Shown here: piece after piece, positions 48,957-59,831 of the stretch | Numbering within the stretch: the stretch's first letter is position 1 | Layout: every line of letters begins with the position of its first letter | DNA from: Polytrichum commune | Taxonomy: Eukaryota > Streptophyta > Polytrichopsida > Polytrichales > Polytrichaceae | Assembly: GCA_950295325.1 (NCBI GenBank) | Contig: OX485807.1 | Coordinates: 10,321,001 to 10,385,000, forward strand | DNA length: 64,000 nucleotides | Direction of reading: 5' to 3' | Notes under the pieces: model-generated | What the model saw: only the letters and a program-made list of their open reading frames with translations | Database searches by the model: none | What the model was told of the DNA's origin: nothing | Made by a program: the position numbers and the translations under genes

Positions 48957-48993
48957 GGGTTGCTAACTCAATGGTAGAGTACTCGGCTTTTAA
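48957..48993 (+). pseudogene. trnK-UUU: Plastid-derived trnK-UUU 5' exon fragment (NUPT)
   Basis: GGGTTGCTAACTCAATGGTA and the following bases to ...CTTTTAA match the 37-nt 5' exon of plastid tRNA-Lys(UUU), including the UUU anticodon arm. It is followed at once by GTGCGACT, the conserved 5' end of the trnK group II intron. The 3' exon, and any matK, are not in the window; intron-like sequence fades out by about 49125, where a tandem array begins. This is a nuclear insertion of plastid DNA, not a functional tRNA gene. Confidence 0.8.
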
Positions 48994-49129
48994 GTGCGAC
49001 TAAAAAATTTAATACATTTTGAATAAAACAATTTGAAAGTTGGGATCAAAATTTTCTCAGTTTTGGAGAAAACTTGTATGCTAGAAAAAACAAAAGCCCA
49101 TGATTTAGGAATAATCAATGGATACTCAT

Positions 49130-49998
49130 CGACCATCAACATTATTAATGCCGGTTTATGATGTTTATGTCCAAACATATTTTGGGATCAAGGTGGCTTT
49201 ACAAGTTAAATATGAGGCTAGAAGAGGACCAAAAACCCACAGTCATTGGTGGCCATAAGTGTTTTGCCTAACCTCCCAACCTTGGAAGCGACCCTTGACA
49301 CTTCCAATGATGGTTTATGGTATTATGGGCTTAACTCTTTTAGGATCTTGGGTAACTAACTAAGCTTAATATGAGGCTAAGAGGGGTCCCAAAAAACCAT
49401 GGTTGTTGTCAACCATACATTTTTGCCTTCCCTCCCAACGTTAGAAGCGACCTTCAACATTGCCAATATTAATTATAGTGTTTTGGTCCAAATTCTTTTG
49501 GGGACTTGATGGATTATTAAGTTGAAAATGAGGTTGGGAAGGGGATCCAAAAGCCTTGGTCACCATCAATCATACATTTGGCCTTCGTTCCCAACATTGG
49601 AATCATCCTCACCACTGCCAACAATGGTTTATGGCATTTTGGTCCAAATGTTTTTGGAAATATTGGTGGCTTTAGATATTGAATGTGGATCTAGGAAGGA
49701 ACACAAAAGAACATGGCCCCCAAGAGCCATACGTTGTGGCCTTCCTTCCCAGCATTGGGAGTGGCCTTCAACATCGCCAACATTAAATAATGGCGTTTGG
49801 TCCAAAACATTTGGGGGTCTATGTGGCTTTAGGCATTGAATATGATTTTAGGAGGGACCAAAACAAACATGGCCGCCAACAACCATACAATTTTGCATTC
49901 CCTCCCAATATTGGAATCGTCTTTCATCACTGGGCATCGTTGGCTTATGGGGTCTAGTCCCAATGATTTTGGGTGAAAGTGGATTTAAAATTTAACAT
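49130..49998 (+). repeat. Diverged tandem array, ~157-bp unit, about 5.5 copies
   Basis: Unit starts near 49211, 49371, 49528, 49686 and 49842, plus a half unit before 49211. Each unit repeats the phrases CCTCCCAAC(A/G)TT(G/A)GAA, 'ACATTGCCAA', 'TGGTCCAAA' and 'GGTGGCTTTA', spaced identically. The array abuts the plastid trnK fragment. The 105-codon frame inside it (49522-49839) reflects the repeat and is not taken as a gene. Confidence 0.7.
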
Positions 49999-50446
49999 GA
50001 GGATTTTTTTTTTCAATATTTAGCTCTTTGTGGTGATAAATTTTTTTTATGACTTTTCACCTTCAAAATGTTGGGTAGAATTATTTATATTTCCTTTCAT
50101 ATGCGTTTCATGAATTTATGTATTGAATTCTTATTGACTTGGGTAAGGTATTGCATTGGGAGGGAAGGACCCCCCCCCCCCCAACCCCAAATGGTTTCAT
50201 ATGGTAGGGGAGGGGGGGGGGGTGGGTGGGTGGGAGATTCAATATTGGCAAACGAGGTAGTAATCCCACATGTACACTACCAAGGTTGGGCATTTTTTCG
50301 TGTGGGCGATTCTCCTTCACATACACTACCATACTGCTAAAGTGACCATATGTGCATCATATACCTTAGACACATCAAATCCAAGGATTTACCTACACTA
50401 TTCAAAAATGTGGTTTAATATGTACTTGAGATATTTGCGAATATTA

Positions 50447-50477
<31 letters not shown>

Positions 50478-52585
50478 GAGGTCATGGGAGTCACAAACCC
50501 AGTTTGTTTAGAATGCAGGATAGGGGAATACAAGGCTTGTATTACAAAATAATTATGCAAAATGTGTGCATAGGAAACTAAGTGAAGGAAAATATGAGTG
50601 CAACTGCACCTATTTAATATATTAAAATTATTTAGTTCATTATCCTTGAAAACTTAAAAGCAAATAGATGAGTCTTATTTCCAACTCCTAAGAACCACTT
50701 AATCACAATTTACCAAAGAAAGAATAATCAACATGTAATTTCATCTTTAAAGTAAATTACTTCATGAGTACAATCTGCCTTGCAAAGTTCTCAAAAGGTA
50801 TTAATAAACACACATTTCAAAATTTCAAAACAAAAGAACCTCAGAATGGTAGCTCATATTTGAATTTTTTTTCAGCTTGATAATCTATTTAGACTATGCA
50901 TTGCATTGCATAACATTACCATCACATTGTTCATCACTCATTGTTCATGCTTTGAGAGGGTTTTTCATATGATCATGCTTCGTGGCAATATATATCACAA
51001 TAGATTATTTCTCCTTTGCCGAAGATTGTTTATAACTGTGTCACCTATGCATATGTCCATCCCTCAAAGATTTTTGCATTGCATTGATATATGACTCTAC
51101 AAAAAAAATTTCAAAATGTCTACGCCTATTTCTAGAGCACATATATATATATAATTGTTTTTGTCTTTTTGCAAAAGATAATTTGGTCTCATCCTCATAT
51201 TCCACCTCACACATTACTCTTATAAAAGGTGGATGACTTTGACCTTACCCACACATGTTTGAACCTCTTCATCTTCATCTTCCCTCAAGTGAGTATCATC
51301 TTCCTCCTCACTTCCCTCCTGGCAACTATGATGGGGTGGAAGGTGGTGTCATTACATGCTTGTGAGCCCAAAAGGGTGCCCACATTTAGTCTTGGACCCT
51401 TGAAACGTTAGTTGATGCACTTTGAAGTAGCATGTTACTTCACAAAAATATAAAAAGAGTGAAATGTTAGTCTTAGAAGTACCATGTTGTAAGAGGCTAG
51501 GATGTGAGTTGTTATTGTGTTTTTACCTTCGGAAGGATTTGAGTGAATGAGGATAGGTAAGGAGAACTTGGATTGAGTAGTTAGTGAGTAGGCTAGTACA
51601 AATGGATGGAGACAACCAAAGTGACTCAAGAGGCAAGTGCATTCGAATTGGGATGAATGGAGGATCACATGGAGCGCACAAGTGGACCACCTCATCATGG
51701 CCACTTAATGGGGAAGACCCAAGGAAGAATGCAAGGTGGAGGATAAGCAAATTCTCAAAGCACCAATCAAATCACGAGTTAAGCATCGTGGTTTGAATTA
51801 AGTGGTGAGCGACGATTTGGGAAAGTAAGGGGAGAAAGTTATGGCGGCGGAAAGCGAAGGAGGCTAAGTTTGGGTTGAAGCATCCCAAGTTTGGTAAAGT
51901 GTGGTAGGTAGAAAGCCAAGGCTAGTTAAATGTTCGAATTAGGATCCTTGTTGATCATTTGAGGGAGGAAGGCTTAGAAGATAGGATTGGCGCCTACTAA
52001 GTAGGAGGAAATCTCAAGGGCTTATCGTGAGCCTTGAGGGTGCTCACCCCCTCAAGCTTACTATATAATCCCTCATTCTTCCCTCACTCATCCTCTCTTT
52101 CCTTTGTGCTCCAAGGCACCCCACGAGTTATAAGTGTGGGTGTGGGAAGCCATATTGGAGCACATGTGTGTGCTTAGTTTTTAGTTTGAGAGCCAAGGCT
52201 TGTTAGCCGTGAAGAGGGCTTGACCTCTTGGTAGAATTAGTGTTGACGTGAAGGATTTTAAAGTTAATTCATGATTCCAATTTGTGGTACTTTAAGTTCA
52301 TGTTTTGAATACACGTGGTTGCAAGTTCCATGTTTAAGAGTTGAGCACTTGATGTTGTGATGAGTGCAAAAATATACTTGTGTGGATTAGTTAGTCTTAG
52401 TGAAGTTAGGAAATTCTCTCTCTCCCTCTCTTCTCTAGGAAGTTGAGCTCTTAGAGCTCGGGAAAAATTGTGGAATTAGGTAGGGGACTTAGTGGGATTA
52501 GTGGAATTAGGTAGGTGAATTAGGGGGAGGCCTTGGAGAAGCTCTCTTTTGTTCATTTTCTGGTTTTTGTGGTTGAGGGTGGAGA
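49999..52585. other. Intergenic; G-rich tract and microsatellites
   Basis: A C-run (50170-50182) is followed by a G-rich tract (50206-50234), and (TA)n at about 50449-50475. 51000-52585 is AT-rich with short frames on both strands and no domain similarity. No gene is supported. Confidence 0.45.
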
Positions 52586-52795
52586 AACTTAGTTAGAAGT
52601 AGCCGCAGCTAAGGAGCTGGGTTTATGAAGGAGCTGGGTTTATTTAGTTAGAAGTAAGGAGCTGGGTTTATGAAGGAGCTGGGTTTGTTTAGTTAGAAGC
52701 TAAGAAGCTGGGTTTATGAAGGAGCTGGGTTTATGAAGGAGCTAGGTTTATGTAATTAGAAAGTAAAGAGATGGGTTCATGAAGGAGCTTAGTAG
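52586..52795 (+). repeat. Minisatellite with GAAGGAGCTGGGTTTAT units
   Basis: About nine imperfect repeats of a GGAGCTGGGTTTATGAA core. They are interleaved with TTTAGTTAGAAGTAA spacers to form irregular higher-order units of roughly 35-55 bp. No coding frame is preserved through it. Confidence 0.7.
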
Positions 52796-53459
52796 ATAGC
52801 CTACCTAATTAGCTCATAGACAAGTAGTTAGTTACATTATGCTAGTTAGTGTTATGTGTGGCTTTCACAAGTAAATGTATTTGAGATTGACTATAGAGAA
52901 TAGTGTTTTTTTTTTACACTTGCATCCTCTCTTTAAAAATAAACCACGTGCACAACTTAATGGAGAATGTGGAGCACTCTCGCGATGGCAAGACAAAGGA
53001 AGCAAAGACCAAAGGTGCGAGGGAGAGATTGACATAAGTCACATAAGTATTTCTTAATACTTAAAGGCTTATGTACGGTATGGAGACACCAAGTGAGACC
53101 TCTTATAGTAGCGATACGGAATACACAAGTGATAGTTCAAGTGGTAGTATAGAGTCAACGGCACGGACTCCATTTAGGAGAGGGATATCCTTAAGGGCTT
53201 GTGTAGCTAAAGCGGCCGGATGGACGTTAGAAGCAAACAAAGACAAAATAGCACCCGAGCATAAGGAGGTTAAAATAACATAGTTAACTTGTGCATTCTC
53301 CACATACGTATTGAAATTGTACATTGAGTTGTTAAAAGTGAAATTCCAGTTAAATCCAAGACCACTTGAAGGGTGAACCTTGCACTATGGACTCATCCAA
53401 GTCCAAATCCAATACCGCGGAGGAATGTGAGCCCAAACCCACTACTCGGACTACGGACG
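52796..53459. other. Flank of the decayed element; short Ser-rich frame of unknown origin
   Basis: A 70-codon plus-strand frame at 53071-53283 (METPSETSYSSDTEYTSDSS…) is Ser/Thr-rich, ends in a stop and matches nothing I know. It could be part of the 5' end of the decayed element or unrelated. No terminal repeat matching the one at 59831 was found to the left, so the left boundary of the decayed element is unknown. Confidence 0.3.
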
Positions 53460-54600
53460 CTTAAGGGTGGGGGGTTTGGCCTCACAATGCTCTGGGTGAC
53501 TACGTGGATGTTATTCTCGAGAGTTCTCATGTGCAGAATGTCCACATGTTCATGCACCAGTTCTCTGAGCCATTTGACCCCTTGTACGTAAAACATTCTT
53601 GCATTGAGCCAGATGTTATAAAACCAAAGTCTATCTTCATAGATGGAAGCATTTCAAACACAAAGGTTGCAAGTAGATTTCCGAAACTCAAACATGTAAT
53701 CAACACAATAAACAAGGCTCAACAGAGCAAGTCCAAATCACAACAACATGTGAGGAGGAAAGCCACAACTAAAGAAGGCACAAGGATCGTCTAGACCTCA
53801 AATAGTGAGGAAGCCTCGAGCGGTTCCAATCGACTCAAGAAGAACTACTCCTACGGCAACACTGGCTAATAGTGAGATGCTGACGTCATTAAATAGCCGT
53901 CAGACAACTCTTTTAAAGAGGGCAAGAAAATCGGCATCAGTCATGACTAACAAGACAATTTCCATGGAGCTGCGCATGCCAAAGCTTGGACAAGAAGTGG
54001 ATGCATTTGAGATCCAAAAAATCGTGAAAAAATTCACAACCAAGTGCTCCCACTGTTTTTTCATGGGTAGAGATTTCAAGTTCGACGTCAACATCGCTCA
54101 GTGCCACCTAGTGCCACCAGAGAAGTGTGTTCGGACAATAGAAGATGCCTACGTCGATTGGATAATCGCTTAGATAGTGAGCGAGCAATTCAAAGACGAT
54201 ACGCAAACTATTGTAATCATGCCCCAAGGACACAAAAGAATGCCTACCCAGGATATGTGGCCGTCAATTCAAAAAGGAGATTTTTGGCTAATTGATGGTT
54301 AGTACAGTGTGGAAGCGTCAGAAAAAATCCAACCCATGACTGAGTGGGATGATCCCAATCATCAGAAAGAAAAATTGAAGGTGTGGAAGGCCTTGGTGGT
54401 GTGGTCTAACAATGAAACCACACTCAGCGACATCTTCTGTTATGTCAACATGGGAAACAAGAAATGGGCCTATCAAGCTTCATGAATTAGGAATATCATG
54501 GCCTCGTGGGAGGTGTGGGAGGTGTGGGAGTTCTACAGCATGCCTCCCAAGGAGAGGGAGAATGCGAAGGACAAGAATCCAAAGTGGGTGGTGAGTATGG
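53460..54600 (+). pseudogene. Decayed ParB-like transposon gene, exon A
   Basis: Counterpart of exon A at 31546-30257. Segments align in order across frames: GDYVDVILES…QFSEPFDPLY with GDYVVIDLEK…HRHPFHKAE, then FEIQKIVKKF…FKFDVNIAQCH with the STKIQQEF…FTFDVDVYKCH block. FWLIDG*YSVEAS follows, matching FYIVDGQHSVEAT, then KVWKALVVWSNN and PPKERENAKDKNPKW before a GTGAGT donor near 54594-54600. It is broken by several frameshifts and stops. The motif glutamine is a TAG stop (54300-54302) and the next His is Tyr. Overall identity looks low (roughly one third), so this is an old relative rather than a recent copy. Confidence 0.75.
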
Positions 54601-54659
54601 TTTGGGTAGATCGACCCAAACTCTTGTTTTGTTTTATTGTTTGGGTCAATTGACCCAAA
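54601..54659. repeat. Intronic palindromes of the second element (TTTGGGT…ACCCAAA)
   Basis: 54601-54620 is an imperfect palindrome with 7-bp arms (centre AGATCG), and 54640-54659 is a perfect 20-bp palindrome, TTTGGGTCAATTGACCCAAA. A third, TTTGGATCGACCCAAA, lies at 57363-57378. The first two sit directly after the exon-A donor, the same place where the first element carries its own, different palindromes. Confidence 0.8.
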
Positions 54660-56765
54660 TAAATGTAGGAGTTGTTGGTCATGATGTTTTCTTTAAAATA
54701 AAAAACAAATAACATATACATATTTGTCAGCCCTAAACCCTCACCCTTTATGCGTCCTAGTCCGGGTGGGAACTAAGGCTAACATTCACCTAAGTACTAT
54801 GTCTAATTGGAATCATTGAGCCACACTCATTCCACTGACCACCATTATAAAACCCACAACTTTTATTCAGAGAGCACAAGGTAATCAGTGTTCACAAACA
54901 CTCTAGCACCTTGTGATCACCTAACACACATAGTCTCTTTCCAAAACTAATAGAGCCCTAATTCTATAATCACACTTACCACACACTCATCAACTACTTT
55001 GCTCACATAACCATGAGCTGCTAATCTAATTCAATGCAGCCACTTAGGTTGGTCCTACCCTAATCCTACCCTACTAATGAACCTAGGTAAATGCTTGAAG
55101 TCTTGGCTCGGACCAGCTGCCCATTAACCAACTGTTGGTCCTTGTTGGAATCCAGTCTCCACCTGTCAACGCATGTCAACACCCGTCACTCCCCGTCATG
55201 TCCAGCAGAGACGGTTCGGTCTAGCATACCTCCTCGTCTGCTTGGTTGCAGACTCCAACAGCCTTACGGCTTCTCTCACCTCCCAACTGCCTTCCTCTGC
55301 CTTGAATCACAGAGTCTCAATGCAATGAGATACCCATCTCCCGACCAGGAAGCATGGAACCTTCCTCACCAGTGACTTCACTCACCCACATCCTTTTCTC
55401 ACTTGCTGGTAATTGTGACTACTGCCTCTCGAATGTACTCCAACCTATCGAGGGTGGTGAGTTCAGATTTCCCCAGCCTCTGGCTGCCATCTTGCTTGAC
55501 TCAACCCACTTCTGAAGTTACCTCCTTTGTGTGGCGGCACACATTCTTCTCAATGTGCGCCCATGGAAACATGGGATTATTCATCACCTGTCCAGCAAGT
55601 ATTGAACCCGCCCTGCTAATTCAACCCCTCTGCTTCGGAATGATTTATCTTAGTTATCTCATGCCTTCACTTTGAGTTTTCCCAACACTCTCCACCCATT
55701 CATAATACTTCAGTGCCCTCGCTCCTCCGCATTATGGGTAATCCCAACACGACCAACCCCTCATCAACCAAATGAATACATAATATGACTTACAACTTTT
55801 CTACCCGTAGACAGTTCGAAAGTGTTTCTTCCTCGGCTGGCTTTGTCGATCCAAGCCACTTCAGTCTGACAGCTATAACGTTGTTGGCTTCACCTCATGA
55901 AGGGGTTCGCCGAATCCCAGTGATCGGGTCCTTGGCTCACATCCCTCACCCTTGTGAACCAGGGAACCAATTGATGGTTGTGTGATGTGCTTGCTGGACG
56001 AAGTTGACTGTCCTCACTTCGGTGGCGCAATGTACAAGCCTACCTCCAGGGCTCAGATGGCCCAACCGCCTTCGTGGATTCACACCACAAGCCTTTGCCC
56101 CTGAGGCTCCAACCTCCGCTTCCCTGTAACAGAAAACAACACCCGCCGAGAGAGAGAGGCTGGCCAGCAGCCTCCCAACCGAAAACAGTCTGCTGTCCCG
56201 GAAATCTCTAGGGCGAATAGTGCCCATACCCTTGAATGGACACCTTCCTGTCCCAATTCGGTGCCCTTAAACCCAGCCTACAAGGTCCGACCAACAACCT
56301 ACAAGCCTAACACTTAACTCATGATTGATCTCCATCAATATTACCAATGCTAAAAACTCTAGTGCCTAATCCTAAGCCTAAAGCCTAATATTGCAACCAA
56401 ACCCAAAGCCCACTCTTTTTATGTTTTTTTCACCATAAATAAAATTCAAGATCTAAGTTCTAATGATTTCTAAGGTTAACACACATGTGGGCACACGACT
56501 TTGGGCTCACAATATCTAAAACGCGTTCTCTAATCATATGCAATATTTCAAGTACTAAATGATAAACAAATTCTCCTCTATTGATAATGCTTGTCACAAG
56601 CAAAAAAAATATAACGAATTGCAAGGAGAATTTTATTTGATAACAACATCCGAGATTGTTTGGTTGAAGTGGAAGAGCGTGTTCAAGAAGCACAAGACGA
56701 GGACCTGATCGATCCTGACATAGGCCTACATTTCAACGCGACCTCACTTTTCAAGCATTTGAAGA
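54660..56765. other. Intron or insertion inside the decayed element; origin unknown
   Basis: About 2 kb separates the exon-A and exon-B remnants, against about 200 bp in the intact element. 55080-56250 is richer in GC than its surroundings and resembles no part of the intact element, so it is probably a later insertion. No transposase, reverse transcriptase or terminal repeat was recognised. Confidence 0.4.
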
Positions 56766-56960
56766 CCGATTCCCCTTTGGAATGATAGACTTTAGGAACA
56801 TTCCATTTGTTTGAGGGCACCATGAGCACCCCTTCTACGAGCCCTTCTAATCGAAGTTCCTCGACTATGCAAGTCCCAAATTGAGGGAGGTTGACTTCTG
56901 GTTGTGGATAGTCGAGGATAGGAGGGCAAAGCAGGTGTATGAGATTGTGAGGAAATTATA
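56766..56960 (+). pseudogene. Decayed exon B remnant of the ParB-like gene
   Basis: Reads FPFGMIDFRNIP…HPFYEPF*SKFLDYASPKLREVDFWLWIVEDRR with internal stops. It aligns to CPFAIFDFRAFP…TPFYDSFLKAFKSFRSPALLEPNVWLWIVDQER in exon B of the intact gene. Only this conserved block is recognisable, which marks it as the most constrained part of exon B. Confidence 0.75.
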
Positions 56961-57079
56961 GCCTGGTTATGTTGTTTCCAAATTTCACTACATTGTTACA
57001 TCGGCGGAGGGGGTGTATACGACCCTAAACCCAAAAAACGGTCTTGGACCTCCCTTGAAGTAGTTGTCGGGCTTAGAGG

Positions 57080-57260
57080 ATGGCCCGCCGGCGCCATGTC
57101 TACTTCTCCTTGGCTCTCCTCCCCTTGCTGGTCGACTGCTCCATCTTCCCTGTTTCTCCTCCTTGGGCTCTCAGCCCTTTGCTGGTTTGTTGCTCCGTCT
57201 TCTCCACTTCTCCTCCTTGGGCTCTCAGCCCCTTGTTGGTATGCCGCTCCTTGGTCCTGT
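57080..57260. repeat. ~60-bp tandem duplication
   Basis: The phrase CTCCTTGGGCTCTCAGCCC…TTGCTGGT, with flanking GTCGACTGCTCC/TTGTTGCTCC, is repeated about three times at roughly 60-bp spacing. Open frames on both strands here are products of the repeat. Confidence 0.55.
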
Positions 57261-57879
57261 TGCCAGTGCGGCATCCTCTCTGCATGCTCGAGCCCCTAAT
57301 TTTGTTCTAGTATGATGCAGGACAAGAGACTCCACACGAGGTTATATATTGAGACCCACCAGTTTGGATCGACCCAAACTTCCTGGGTCATTGTCTTGTT
57401 GGCATGTTCGTGTCCCCCTTGCTAGGAGGAATTGCTTCCCCACCCCAACCCCATCCATGTCACTCACACCCTTCATCCTCCCACGATCCCTCTATCTCGC
57501 TGTGCTTGATTACGCTCGATCTTGGCGGCGCACAAACAATTTTGTAGATGTAAAATTAGGATAGTGTGAATGGCTCATTCAACGCGGTTCCCCCCTAGGC
57601 AAATTATACATAGAGAATTGTAAGAATAAAATTATTATTTTTGGTGCCTATATGTTTGTTTTTGTGTTCAAATGTATCTTGTGAGCTATTCCCCTCGTAT
57701 ATTTATGATGCCACCAATGGTCCAATTGTTCTTGTGTTTGCACAAAAACTCCGTTATGCTTCAAATGGACATAGCATGACATAGCCATCGTCGCCTTCTC
57801 TCGCTTGTCTCCGCATGGATAGGAGCATAGCGTTGCAGCTCCCCACTGCTCCTCTCCAAGAAGTGTGGAGGACAGTGTG

Positions 57880-59483
57880 GTGGCCCCACCGATTTTACCC
57901 GCACCACCTTTGCCGCCTAAAACCGGGTTCAGGGTGTTCAACCTCAACGGGGTCCTTGTCCAATACGTCCATTGTCCCAGGGTCCCCATGGTGCCTTTTT
58001 GCAAGCCCAAGGATGCAAACTATGATGGCCCCCGGTGTACATCAGGAGCAAGCTCATGTACCTTCGGCCGTGGCTTCGGCGCTTCGTGCAGGTCACCCTA
58101 TCAAAATGGTGGGTGATCGTGTGGAGCTCCATGAAGTCCAAGAACACCCAGGCAGTTGTGGAGTTCATCTTCAAGGGCCTCCAACCCCCATGCTTGGTTC
58201 TAGGACAAGAGTCTTGTAAAACTTTATACACCCCCAACGGCAGGGTTGTCAAGAAGCCCACAACCCCGCCGTAAATCAATATCTTAAGGTCTTGAAACCA
58301 ATTATATGGGATTAGTGTCCCACTATGGTTGGTTGTCCCTACGACGTTTGCCCCACCCATGACAACACATTGATAGTGAACGACATCGCTTCCAAAAACA
58401 TTTTGAACCCGACCTCCAACTTCATGGACAGTCGGGAAGGTCCAAGACTATTTTTTGTTAGACCTCATTAAATACTTTCAAACGCTCGTAGGGAGTGGAC
58501 TACCCGTGCCCCAATTCCTAAGTTGTAATCCAATAGGCAAGAGATACATGGATCCGAGAGACTATATGAACAAAGAGTTGTATTCTCACACAAAATATAA
58601 TACACTCATTTGAGATAGTACATGGTGTGCCATTTGTGTAAAATATGCCTCAAATGTATATCGATTTTCACATGCTCCCTCTCCCCCTTCCCTTGGGTTT
58701 TGTTTGTTTTTATTTTGGCATCAACATTTGGAGCTCTTGCTTGAGGTCGTCAGTGACTCAAACTTGGGAAGCTTCTTCTATGAGACAGTTTATGATGCCG
58801 CATCCACCATTGACTACTCCAAGGAGCCTCTTGATGCCGGCGTCGTCAATAGTCCCCACCCAAGGAAATATTCCGACAATCTCCGTCTCCATCACCACTC
58901 AAGGGCATAGAGCGCAACTGCGTCTAGGCATCCCACTCTCGGCCCCGCGGCAGTATTACACCTCAACGGCGGCTGCGAATGGACGTTTGGCTTGGAAAGA
59001 GTGGACCACCCCCCCCCCCCCCCCTCACATACCTTTGGGGGACGCTTTGCCCCTTCAAGCCAACTTGGACGCGAGCGCCCCTCGTGCCAAGGTAACCCCC
59101 GGCCATGGGTAAACCACACATTACAATCCTTCTATCCTAAAAGGAGCGTGTAACATGTTTGGGTCTTTCTCCTCAAACTAACACATGTTTCTTGGTCTGA
59201 TGCGTTTCAGGTTGTCTCCAACCCTAAGCCTCCGCAATCTAGTGCACTCATCGAGCTGGAGTGTTTGTATGCCATGCCCAGAAATGCAAGACATTCCGCT
59301 TCATCGTATTCGAATTCTTCGTCCTATAATTCGGGCGGTTGACGGAATCCAAAATGTGTTATGGAGGGCCCACGTCCCAACCTTGACTATAGTTGTGGGG
59401 CTGAGATTTTCAGGAATGTTGAAGCAATGCAAGCAAAAGAATCGGTGGCAAAAGAAAAAGATGCAGTCTCCAAGGCTAGATAG
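57880..59483 (+). pseudogene. Decayed HAD phosphatase-like transposon gene
   Basis: Counterpart of 26677-24993 in the same order. FRVFNLNGVLVQ (57934 region) matches FIIFDLNGVLCQ, with the motif-I nucleophile Asp now Asn. After a frameshift come VIVWSSMKSKNTQAVVEFIF and LVLGQESCKTLY, then TLIVNDIASKNILNP (about 58365-58412) for LLIDDSPGKSVLNP. DAASTIDYSKEPLDAGVVNSP (58794 region) matches exon 2, and YSCGAEIFRNVEAMQAKES, ending at the stop 59481-59483, matches exon 3. Multiple stops and frameshifts mean it cannot encode the protein. Confidence 0.8.
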
Positions 59484-59776
59484 GCCATCTAGGCGGAGGG
59501 GTTTGGGCCATAGGCAAGATGATTTTGGGTCGCACTATCCAATGGATGTGTGGTGTTGGCATACTATTCAATTTACATGTCATACATTGTAAATTCTACT
59601 TGCAATAATATGAGTGTCATACAATTTCCCCTTTAATATGATCTAATGTTTGGATTGTCCTACCTAAACCATCTTGATGTGGGTTCTTATTTGGGTTCTT
59701 GATATGAACACCCGCTTCAAAGTATTTGCATCTTCCAACATTCTCCAATATCTGTGTGATTTTATCCATGTTCTTA

Positions 59777-59831
59777 TGTTTTTAAATGTCTCAAAATGCC
59801 CAAAAAGTCCCAAATTGACGAACATAGTGTT
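59777..59831 (-). repeat. Terminal repeat of the decayed element
   Basis: On the minus strand it begins AACACTATGTTCGTCAATTT and continues GGGACTTTTTG…ATTTTGAGACATTTAAA. It matches the left end of the intact element over about 55 bp with few differences, including the TTTTGAGAC(T)ATTTAA block inside the 28-bp repeat. It lies about 350 bases after the HAD pseudogene, as in the intact element. Confidence 0.8.

Noticed and set aside
49522-49839. 105-codon open frame as a gene
   Set aside because: It spans two units of the 157-bp tandem array and inherits its openness from the repeat.
53071-53283. 70-codon Ser-rich frame as an independent gene
   Set aside because: No recognisable domain, no counterpart in the intact element and no gene context; described only as flank.
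54725-56460. Possible LTR retrotransposon fragment between exon-A and exon-B remnants
   Set aside because: No reverse transcriptase, integrase, primer-binding site or paired long terminal repeats could be found.
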